Shown piece by piece: positions 57,589 through 64,000 of a stretch of DNA of 64,000 nt. Position numbers and translations under genes: made by a program. The stretch's first letter is position 1. Every line of letters starts with the position of its first letter. The stretch lies in contig NZ_BOPB01000021.1 of assembly GCF_016863535.1 (NCBI RefSeq), forward strand, positions 1-64,000. The letters are read 5' to 3'. The notes beneath the pieces are model-generated. The model had not been told where the DNA came from. It saw only the letters and a list, made by a program, of their open reading frames with translations, and ran no database searches. The DNA comes from Micromonospora lutea. GTDB lineage: Bacteria; Actinomycetota; Actinomycetes; Mycobacteriales; Micromonosporaceae.

Positions 57589-58881
57589 ATGTCCTTTGTC
57601 ACCCCTGACCAGCCTCGCCGGGCCGCCGACGCCCGCGGAGCCGGTGCCAGGCCGCCCGGCCGGGCCGGCCCGCCGCGCCGGGTGCCCGCCGCGCGTACGA
57701 CACCCTCCGGTCGCAGCCACCCGCCGCTCGCGGTCGCCGCACTGGTCGCGGCCGGCGGGGCGGCCGTCACCACCTGGCTGCCGGTGGCGCTGGCGCTGTG
57801 GCTGTTCCAGCTCAGCGAGGGCGCCGGCAGCCTGGTCGACGCCGCCCGGGCGGGAGCGGCCGGTTGGCTTCTCGGGCACTGGGTGCCCCTGGCCACGGCC
57901 ACCGGCCCGCTGGGTCTGGCGCCGCTCGCGGTGACCGCACTGGCGGTGTGGCGGCTCACTCGGGCCGGGGTGCACGTCAGCCGAGCCATCGGTGCCCGCG
58001 GTGGTCGGTCGCCGGGCCGTACGATCGCTGCCGCGACGGCCGTCGGCGTCGCGTACGGGCTGTTGGGGGCACTCGCCGCACTGCTGGTCGAAACCGGTGG
58101 GCAGAGCATGTCGCCGGTACGTGCCGGGCTGACACTCGTGACCGTCGGGACGCTCGCGGCCGGTGTGGGCGCTGCCCGCACGACCGGGGTGGCGGAGATC
58201 TTCGCCGAACAGACGCCGATGCCGCTGCGCGAAGGTGTCCGCGCCGGCCTGGCCGCCACGCTGGTGCTGCTCGGTGCGGGGGCCGCGGTGGCGGGGCTGG
58301 CGGTGGCGACCGGTGGCGGTGACGCGGCCGACCTGATCGGCGCCTACCGCACCGGTGTCGCCGGGCAGGCCGGCATCACCCTGGTCAGTCTCGCGTACGC
58401 GCCCAACGTCAGCGTGTGGTCGGCCAGTTACCTGCTCGGGCCCGGCTTCGCGGTCGGCACCGACACGGCGGTACGCACCAGCGAGGTCTCGGTCGGCGCG
58501 CTACCGGCGCTGCCGTTGTTCGCGGGTCTGCCCGGCGGACCGGTCGACGGGCTCGGGGCGGTCGCCGTGCTCGCCCTACCCGTCCTCGTGGGGATGGCCA
58601 CCGGCGGGCTGCTCGCGCGCCGGTTGCTGCGAATGGCCGTTGCCGAACGGGCACGGCTGTCGTGGCGGCGGCTGCTCGTACCGGCGGCGCTCGCCGGACC
58701 GGTGGCCGGCCTGCTGCTGGGCGCGGCGACGACGGCGTCCGGCGGGCCGCTGGGTGCCGGCCGGTTGGCCGAGGTCGGGCCGGTCGGCTGGCAGGTGGCG
58801 CTCGCGGCACTCCTGGTCACCGGCGGCGGCGCGTTGCTCGGTGCCGCCGCCGCCCGCTGGCTCACCCGACTCGCCCAGTGA
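57589..58881 (+). CDS. DUF6350 family polytopic membrane protein
   Basis: The start ATG 57589 (MSFVTPDQPRRAADARG) gives 430 residues. After a disordered basic head of about 45 residues the protein is almost entirely hydrophobic, with roughly ten to twelve membrane segments rich in Ala, Gly, Leu and Val. The stretch YAPNVSVWSASYLLGPGFAV is the most family-like part (conserved NxxxWxxSYxxGPGF pattern). The gene stands before purN-purH on the same strand in many actinobacteria, as here (with three small minus-strand genes between). Some annotations call it a cell division protein; that role is not established. Confidence 0.83.
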   Translation: MSFVTPDQPRRAADARGAGARPPGRAGPPRRVPAARTTPSGRSHPPLAVAALVAAGGAAVTTWLPVALALWLFQLSEGAGSLVDAARAGAAGWLLGHWVPLATATGPLGLAPLAVTALAVWRLTRAGVHVSRAIGARGGRSPGRTIAAATAVGVAYGLLGALAALLVETGGQSMSPVRAGLTLVTVGTLAAGVGAARTTGVAEIFAEQTPMPLREGVRAGLAATLVLLGAGAAVAGLAVATGGGDAADLIGAYRTGVAGQAGITLVSLAYAPNVSVWSASYLLGPGFAVGTDTAVRTSEVSVGALPALPLFAGLPGGPVDGLGAVAVLALPVLVGMATGGLLARRLLRMAVAERARLSWRRLLVPAALAGPVAGLLLGAATTASGGPLGAGRLAEVGPVGWQVALAALLVTGGGALLGAAAARWLTRLAQ

Positions 58882-58915
58882 GGTTGCCGCCCTGGGAGAC
58901 GGCACCTGACGAGCC

Positions 58916-58949
58916 GAGGGGCGCCCCGGAACATCCGGGACGCCCCTCG
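58916..58949. terminator. Bidirectional terminator after the DUF6350 gene
   Basis: GAGGGGCGCCCCGG / CCGGGACGCCCCTC (one mismatch), 6-nt loop, between convergent genes. Confidence 0.7.
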
Positions 58950-58966
58950 AAGCGGGCATGCGCTGG

Positions 58967-59632
58967 TCAGGGATACATTGACGCGCCCAGGTTGAGCACC
59001 ACCGCCACGATCTGAAGCAGGCCCAGCAGTAGTCCCAACGCGCCGCAGATCAGACCGGCGAGCGCCTGGCCGGAACCGCCAGCCAATCCCTGGTCGGCCT
59101 TCTGCTTGCCGAGCCAGCTGGTGATGACTGCGGCCAGTCCCAGCGGGATGCCGAGATAGCAGCAGCTCAGCGGAATCGAAGCGATACCGATGATCATCCC
59201 AGCCAGGGCGAGGGCGTTCTGCTGTGCCGGCGGGCCGGAGAAGCCCGCATTCGGGTACATCGGTGCGCCGCCGTACGGCTGGGGGGCGTGCGGGTCGGCG
59301 TAGGACTGTCCGTACGCCAGCTGTCCGTAGCCGGGCTGCTGTCCGTAGCCCGGCTGTCCGTACGCCGGGGGCTGTCCGGCCGGTGGCGCGTACGGGTCGT
59401 GGGGCGCGGGCGAGGTCGGCGGATATGCCTCCGGCTGTTCCGGGTGCTGCGCGTACGGGTCGACCGGAGGCTGCTGACCGTAGGGGTCAGCCGGCGGAGC
59501 GTACGGGTTGGCCGGTGGCGGAGCGTACGGATTGGCCGGCGGCGGAGCGTACGGGTTGGCCGGTGGCGGTGTGTTCGGGTCCCCGTGCGGCTGCTGGCCG
59601 TACGGGTCCTGGGCGGGGTGACCGGGCTGCAT
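58967..59632 (-). CDS. DUF4190 membrane protein with Pro/Tyr/Gln repeat region
   Basis: A 221-residue protein. The first 135 residues are low-complexity: three copies of an ANPYAPPP-type unit, then PYGQQP and YGQPGYGQQPGYGQ units. The C-terminal part has two or three membrane helices (LALAGMIIGIASIPLSCCYL and ALAGLICGALGLLLGLLQIV) linked by SWLGKQKADQGLAGGSG, the DUF4190 pattern. The repeats are encoded by near-identical DNA triplets of units, so length may vary between strains. The gene ends 8 bp after the CD225 gene above it and probably shares its transcript. Confidence 0.82.
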   Translation of the reverse strand: MQPGHPAQDPYGQQPHGDPNTPPPANPYAPPPANPYAPPPANPYAPPADPYGQQPPVDPYAQHPEQPEAYPPTSPAPHDPYAPPAGQPPAYGQPGYGQQPGYGQLAYGQSYADPHAPQPYGGAPMYPNAGFSGPPAQQNALALAGMIIGIASIPLSCCYLGIPLGLAAVITSWLGKQKADQGLAGGSGQALAGLICGALGLLLGLLQIVAVVLNLGASMYP

Positions 59633-59639
59633 CCGCTGC

Positions 59640-59939
59640 TCAGTAACCGCTGGCGCTGTTGTTGCTCATCGCGCCGATCAGGCTGCCGCCCACGCAGCAC
59701 ACCAGGACGATCGCGATCCAGGCGATGCCGACGATCAGGGCCCACTTGGACCACTTCTTCGACTCGGCCGACGCGACCTGGGCACCGGCGTAGTCGCCCT
59801 GCTCAAGCAGCGTGTTGACCTTCGAGGCGTTGATGATCGCCGGGATGGCCAGCGGCCAGAACAGGATGATCGCGACGATCGACATTGTCATGTTGTTGTC
59901 GACCGGCTGCTGCGGTTGCGACGGATAGTCGGGCTGCAT
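59640..59939 (-). CDS. CD225/dispanin family membrane protein
   Basis: A 99-residue protein with a Pro/Gln head (MQPDYPSQPQQPVDNN) and two hydrophobic segments. The CD225 pattern is visible: SIVAIILFWPLAIPAIINAS followed by KVNTLLEQGDYAGAQVASAE, SKKWSKWALIVGIAWIAIVL. Bacterial members of this family (related to eukaryotic interferon-induced transmembrane proteins) are often grouped with DUF4190 proteins, as here. Function in bacteria is unknown. Confidence 0.87.
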   Translation of the reverse strand: MQPDYPSQPQQPVDNNMTMSIVAIILFWPLAIPAIINASKVNTLLEQGDYAGAQVASAESKKWSKWALIVGIAWIAIVLVCCVGGSLIGAMSNNSASGY

Positions 59940-60098
59940 GACGACACGCTCCTCACGGTTGTTCGCTGACGGGTGCGGGCCCGACAGGCGCCGGTCCCGA
60001 GCGACCGGCAGCGTACCTGGTCTGGGCGACCCCGGCGATCACGCGAGGTGCGCCGCCCAGCGGATGGGCAGTGCCGGGGTGCCGGATAGGGTGTGCCG

Positions 60099-62279
60099 GT
60101 GACCCAGTCCGCCCGTATCGTCGTCCTTGTCTCCGGCTCCGGAAGCAATCTGCAGGCTCTGCTGGACGCGACCGCCGACCCGGCGTACGGGGCACGGGTG
60201 GTGGCGGTCGGGGCGGACCGCCACGGGATCGCGGGCCTGGACCGGGCCGTCGCCGCCGGGGTACCGACCTTCGTCGAGCGGGTCAAGGACCACCCGGACC
60301 GGGCACAGTGGGACGCCGCCCTCACCGCACGGGTCACCGAGCACCGACCCGATCTGGTCATCTCCGCCGGCTTCCTGAAGCTGGTCGGTCCGCGGTTCCT
60401 CGCCGCCTTCGGCGACCGGTACCTCAACACGCACAACACGCTGTTGCCGGCGTTCCCCGGCATCCACGGCCCGCGTGACGCCCTCGCCTACGGGGTCAAG
60501 GTGACCGGGGCGACCCTCTTCTTCGTCGACGCCGGGATGGACACCGGCCCGATCGTCGCGCAGGTGGCGGTGCCGGTACACGAGGACGACGACGTCGACA
60601 CGCTCACCGAACGCATCAAGGAAGCGGAACGGCGTCAGCTCGTCGAGCAGGTGGGCCGGCTGGTCCGCGAAGGTTGGACGATCACTGGAAGAAAGGTCAG
60701 GGTCGGAGTGGACTCCATTCAGGACGGGCGTCGCCCGATCCGGCGGGCGCTGGTCAGCGTCTACGACAAGACCGGCCTGGCCGAGCTGGCCACGGCGCTG
60801 CACGCCGCCGGTGTGGAGATCGTCTCCACCGGCAGCACCGCGTCGACGATCGCCGCAGCCGGGGTGCCGGTGACCCCGGTGGAGCAGGTGACCGGTTTCC
60901 CGGAGATCCTCGACGGGCGGGTGAAGACCCTGCACCCGGCCATCCACGGCGGGCTCCTCGCCGACCTGCGCAAGGACGCGCACACCGCACAGCTCGACGA
61001 GCACCGCATCGCCGGGATCGACCTGCTGGTGTCCAACCTGTACCCCTTCCAGGACACCGTGGCCTCCGGCGCCGGTCAGGACGAGTGCGTCGAGCAGATC
61101 GACATCGGTGGTCCGGCGATGGTCCGGGCGGCCGCCAAGAACCACGCCTCGGTGGCCGTGGTGACCGACCCTGAGGCGTACCCGATGCTGCTGGCCGCCC
61201 TCGACGGCGGTGGCTTCACGCTGGCGCAGCGTCGGGCGCTGGCCGCCCGCGCCTTCGCCGACATCGCCGAGTACGACGTGGCGGTCGCCGAATGGTTCGC
61301 CGCGTCGGTCGTCCCGGCCGACGACGGCTGGCCGCACTTCGCCGGGCTGGCGTTGCGCCGGCAGGCGGTGCTGCGCTACGGCGAGAACCCGCACCAGGCC
61401 GCCGCGCTCTACACCGACCCGGCCGGGCCGGCCGGGCTGGCCCAGGCCGAGCAGTTGCACGGCAAGGAGATGTCCTACAACAACTACGTCGACGCGGACG
61501 CCGCCTGGCGGGCCGCGAACGACTTCGTCGACCAGCCGGCGGTGGCGATCATCAAGCACGCCAATCCGTGCGGCATCGCGATCGGGGCGGACGTGGCGGA
61601 GGCGCACCGCAAGGCGCACGCCTGCGACCCGGTCTCCGCGTTCGGTGGCGTCATCGCCGTCAACCGGCCGGTCTCGGTCGAGCTGGCCGGGCAGATCGCC
61701 GAGATCTTCACCGAGGTCGTGGTGGCACCCGGCTACGAGCCTGGCGCGGCGGAGACGCTCCAGGCCAAGAAGAACATCCGGCTGCTGCGCGCACCCGACC
61801 ACCGGCCGCGTCCAGCGGAGTGGCGGCAGGTCACCGGCGGCGTACTGGTGCAGTCGCGCGACGCGATCGACGCCGAGGGCGACGACCCGGCCACCTGGCG
61901 GCTGGCCACCGGCGAGGCTGCCGACGCCGCTACTCTGGCCGACCTGGCCTTCGCCTGGCGGGCGGTACGCGCGGTGAAGAGCAACGCGATCCTGCTGGCC
62001 CGCGACGGCGCGACCGTCGGCGTCGGCATGGGCCAGGTGAACAGGGTGGACTCGGCCCGTCTCGCGGTCAGCCGGGCCGGGGCCGACCGGGCACGCGGCG
62101 CGGTGGCCGCCTCGGACGCCTTCTTCCCCTTCGCCGACGGACCGCAGATCCTCATCGACGCGGGCATCCGGGCGATCGTCCAGCCCGGCGGCTCGATCCG
62201 CGACGACGAGGTGATCGACGCCTGCAAGCGGGCCGACGTCACGATGTACCTCACCGGCACCCGCCACTTCTTCCACTAG
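60099..62279 (+). CDS. purN-purH: Apparent PurN-PurH fusion: GAR transformylase / AICAR transformylase / IMP cyclohydrolase
   Basis: One uninterrupted frame of 726 residues from GTG 60099 (AGGG 7 nt upstream). Residues about 1-200 are PurN: VVLVSGSGSNLQAL, active-site Asn/His/Asp region FLNTHNTLLPAFPGIHG-like (YLNTHNTLLPAF, GATLFFVDAGMDTG). Residues about 205-726 are PurH: IRRALVSVYDKTGLAELA, STGSTASTI, VKTLHPAIHGGLLADL for cyclohydrolase, and SYNNYVDADAAW, IKHANPCGIAIG, TGTRHFFH for the transformylase. The two are normally separate genes. Here no stop codon lies between TITGRKVRVG and VDSIQDGRR; GTG 60708, in the same frame, is the normal PurH-like start and could still be used internally. 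The products act at steps 3, 9 and 10 of purine synthesis. Confidence 0.85.
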   Translation: MTQSARIVVLVSGSGSNLQALLDATADPAYGARVVAVGADRHGIAGLDRAVAAGVPTFVERVKDHPDRAQWDAALTARVTEHRPDLVISAGFLKLVGPRFLAAFGDRYLNTHNTLLPAFPGIHGPRDALAYGVKVTGATLFFVDAGMDTGPIVAQVAVPVHEDDDVDTLTERIKEAERRQLVEQVGRLVREGWTITGRKVRVGVDSIQDGRRPIRRALVSVYDKTGLAELATALHAAGVEIVSTGSTASTIAAAGVPVTPVEQVTGFPEILDGRVKTLHPAIHGGLLADLRKDAHTAQLDEHRIAGIDLLVSNLYPFQDTVASGAGQDECVEQIDIGGPAMVRAAAKNHASVAVVTDPEAYPMLLAALDGGGFTLAQRRALAARAFADIAEYDVAVAEWFAASVVPADDGWPHFAGLALRRQAVLRYGENPHQAAALYTDPAGPAGLAQAEQLHGKEMSYNNYVDADAAWRAANDFVDQPAVAIIKHANPCGIAIGADVAEAHRKAHACDPVSAFGGVIAVNRPVSVELAGQIAEIFTEVVVAPGYEPGAAETLQAKKNIRLLRAPDHRPRPAEWRQVTGGVLVQSRDAIDAEGDDPATWRLATGEAADAATLADLAFAWRAVRAVKSNAILLARDGATVGVGMGQVNRVDSARLAVSRAGADRARGAVAASDAFFPFADGPQILIDAGIRAIVQPGGSIRDDEVIDACKRADVTMYLTGTRHFFH

Positions 62280-62323
62280 GGCGGAGTCCGGCCTTCACCC
62301 CGGCGAGGCGTTCGCCGTTGCGG

Positions 62324-64000
62324 TCAGCCGCCCGGTCGCGGCTGGAGAGCCGCCACGGTCCGCTGTCGGGCCAGCAGGCAGGAGATGCCGTCGGCGGTCA
62401 TCGGCCGGCCCAGATGGTAGCCCTGGCCACGGGTGTATCCGAGGTCGCGGAGCACGGCGACCTGCTCGGCGCTCTCGACGCCCTCCGCGACCGTCTCCAG
62501 CCCGAGCGCGTGAGCGAGTTGGATCACCGCCCGGGCCACCGCCTGCCGGGCGGCGGCCGCCGCGGCCTGCCCGTCGTCGATCTCGATTCCGTCGACGAAG
62601 GACTTGTCGAGCTTCACGATCGAGGCGGGGAAGGCCCGCAGCAGGCTCAGCGACGATTCGCCGGTGCCGAAGTCGTCCAGTGAGAGACGGATCCCCATCC
62701 GGTCGAGCTCGAAGAGAGTTCGGGAGACCTGCTGACCACGGAGTACTGCGGACTCGGTCACCTCCAGCACCAGCCGCTCGCATCCCAGCCCGCTCTCGGC
62801 GAGCGCGGCCGCCACGTCGGAGACGAAGTCGGGGTCGTGCAGTTGCCGCGCGGAGACGTTCAGGCCCGCCTCCTGGAGTGCGTCCGGCCCGAACTCCCGT
62901 GACCACGCCACCGCCTGGCGGCACGTCTCACGCAGCACGAACCGGCCCAGCGGCACGATCAGACCGGTCCGCTCCGCCGCCGGGATGAACTCGGCCGGGC
63001 TGACCACGCCGCGACTCGGGTGGTGCCAGCGGACCAGCGCTTCGACCCCGACCAACCGGTTGTCGTCGAGCCGCCGGATCGGCTGGTAGACCACTCGCAG
63101 TTCGTTGTGGTCCAGGGCCCGCCGCAGCTCGCCGCCGAGTTGCATGTGCTTCAGCACCGGCTCACCCATGCCGTCCACATAGCGTACGAAGCTCGCTTTT
63201 CCGCGTTGCTTGGCCGTGTACATGGCGATGTCGGCGTCCCGCAGCACCGAGTCGACGGTGGCCCCGGGCGCGGCGTCGGCGATGCCGATGCTGGCCTGCA
63301 CCAGCAGGCGGTGCTGGCTGATCGGGTGGTCGAGCGCGGCGAGCAGCCGACCGGCCAGTTCTTCGGGATCGGCGTCCGCGCCGGTGAGCAGGACGGCGAA
63401 CTCGTCACCGGCGACCCGTACCGGCAGGCCGTGGTCGCCGACCTCGGCACGCAGCAACTCGGCGACCGAGACGAGCAGCCGATCGCCGACGCCGTGCCCG
63501 AGCAGGTCGTTGACGGTCTTGAAGTCGTCCAGATCGACCAGGAGCACCGACGCGGGTGTCGTCGCGGTGAGCGCAGCCGCGAGCCGGTCCCGGAAGAGCA
63601 CCCGGTTGGCCAGCCCGGTGAGCCCGTCGTGGCTGACCTCGTACTGGAGGCGCTCCTCCTGGATGCGGGTGTTCCGCAGCAGCCGGGCGTTCTCCTGGTA
63701 GGCGATGAACTGCCGGGCGCTGACCAGCGCGGTCACCACCACGGCGGCGATCAGGACCACCCGGACCGGCCAGGTCAGGGGGGCGCCGAACGCGACCGCG
63801 AGCAGTGGCACGTCGACCGCCACCACGGCCAGGTACGGCAGGAGCATGCCGTGGCGGGCCTGATCGCGCCGGCTACCGAGTTCGGCCCGCCACTGCGCCG
63901 TGACGCCGAGGGTGAAGAACACCGGGGTCAGCGGCATCACGATCGCCTGGGAGGGGATGGCGGCGACGTACCCGTACCGGACCGCGAGCACGGCGACGAT
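62324..64000 (-). CDS. GGDEF-EAL cyclic-di-GMP enzyme (5' end outside window)
   Basis: The frame is open to the window edge, so the N-terminus is missing. Visible order: four or so hydrophobic segments at the start (PSQAIVMPLTPVFFTL, LPYLAVVAVDVPLLAVAFGA, VVLIAAVVVTALVSA), a short coiled region (LRNTRIQEERLQYEVSHDGL), a GGDEF domain with the site RVAGDEFAVLL (AGDEF variant, often active) and no clear RxxD inhibitory site, then a full EAL domain: GVEALVRWHHP, LNVSARQL, LVLEVTESAVL, LSLDDFGTGESSLS, IVKLDKSF, AEGVESAEQ and RGQGYHLGRP. All EAL metal and catalytic residues appear present, so phosphodiesterase activity is likely; the cyclase may also work. Confidence 0.93.
   Translation of the reverse strand: MVAVLAVRYGYVAAIPSQAIVMPLTPVFFTLGVTAQWRAELGSRRDQARHGMLLPYLAVVAVDVPLLAVAFGAPLTWPVRVVLIAAVVVTALVSARQFIAYQENARLLRNTRIQEERLQYEVSHDGLTGLANRVLFRDRLAAALTATTPASVLLVDLDDFKTVNDLLGHGVGDRLLVSVAELLRAEVGDHGLPVRVAGDEFAVLLTGADADPEELAGRLLAALDHPISQHRLLVQASIGIADAAPGATVDSVLRDADIAMYTAKQRGKASFVRYVDGMGEPVLKHMQLGGELRRALDHNELRVVYQPIRRLDDNRLVGVEALVRWHHPSRGVVSPAEFIPAAERTGLIVPLGRFVLRETCRQAVAWSREFGPDALQEAGLNVSARQLHDPDFVSDVAAALAESGLGCERLVLEVTESAVLRGQQVSRTLFELDRMGIRLSLDDFGTGESSLSLLRAFPASIVKLDKSFVDGIEIDDGQAAAAAARQAVARAVIQLAHALGLETVAEGVESAEQVAVLRDLGYTRGQGYHLGRPMTADGISCLLARQRTVAALQPRPGG

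Noticed and set aside
59224..59646. Tandem DNA repeats that look CRISPR-like
   Set aside because: The repeats are contiguous, have no spacers, and encode the ANPYAPPP and PYGQQP units of a DUF4190 protein.
1..64000. tRNA, rRNA, insertion sequences, phage genes, attachment sites, replication origin, secondary-metabolite genes
   Set aside because: None could be recognised by eye on either strand; a covariance search for tRNAs and small RNAs would be needed to exclude short RNA genes fully.

Overview
The window is high-GC (about 70% or more by eye) actinobacterial chromosome, most likely Micromonospora or a close Micromonosporaceae relative. The reasons are frequent GTG starts, WhiB/BldM-type regulators, DUF397 and DUF5753 proteins, PspC signalling genes, a His-tailed GroEL, and a core gene order (tsaB-rimI-tsaD, groES-groEL, whiB, bldM, guaB, guaB3) that recalls the Streptomyces groES to guaB region. 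I see no rRNA, tRNA, phage, insertion sequence, CRISPR array or obvious secondary-metabolite cluster. This is mostly core and housekeeping DNA with lineage-specific insertions.

Layout. 0-3 kb: tail of a secreted lectin-domain protein, then tsaB-rimI-tsaD (tRNA t6A and protein acetylation) and a small unknown gene. 3-5.4 kb: a minus-strand DUF4142 + CopC-CopD pair. 5.6-10.1 kb: a sugar ABC operon (binding protein, ATPase, permease) ending in its ROK regulator. 10.3-13.3 kb: Cys-tRNA(Pro) deacylase-like gene, a methyltransferase carrying an in-frame dispersed repeat, and a DUF397/XRE-DUF5753 pair. 13.4-15.8 kb: groES-groEL under two CIRCE operators. 15.8-19.6 kb: molybdenum oxidoreductase, WhiB3/WhiD-type protein, BldM-like regulator, DUF421 protein. 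19.6-30.8 kb: DUF5319, guaB, guaB3, two tandem M1 peptidases, an LCP cell-wall ligase, a GMC oxidoreductase and guaA. 30.9-34.9 kb: a PspC protein, two double-NUDIX proteins, and pssA behind a structured-looking leader. 35-40.8 kb: an unusual Psd fusion and a divergent PspC / PspC-histidine kinase / response regulator locus. 41-48.5 kb: a sortase-anchored thioester-domain surface protein and a five-gene oligopeptide ABC operon. 48.7-53.6 kb: chorismate mutase with an attenuator leader, pcrA, and two M23 peptidases. 54-64 kb: a lone B12-binding protein, sucC-sucD, DUF6350, small membrane proteins, an apparently fused purN-purH, and a GGDEF-EAL protein cut by the window edge.

The most interesting element is upstream of the chorismate mutase gene on the minus strand. 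A 21-codon leader peptide with a Phe-Tyr-Phe-Tyr-Tyr run is followed after about 15 nt by a strong intrinsic terminator and then the gene. This is the arrangement of a Phe/Tyr transcription attenuator on the enzyme that commits chorismate to Phe and Tyr. The promoter I can draw for it would make the leader transcript leaderless.

Two families of dispersed palindromic repeats are also present. One (two copies) sits inside the methyltransferase gene and beside the chorismate mutase promoter. The other is a set of four intergenic palindromes with GATC ends, perfectly self-complementary but partly unrelated stems, C-rich left flanks and G-rich right flanks. All functional statements rest on reading the sequence and on family knowledge; no searches were run.
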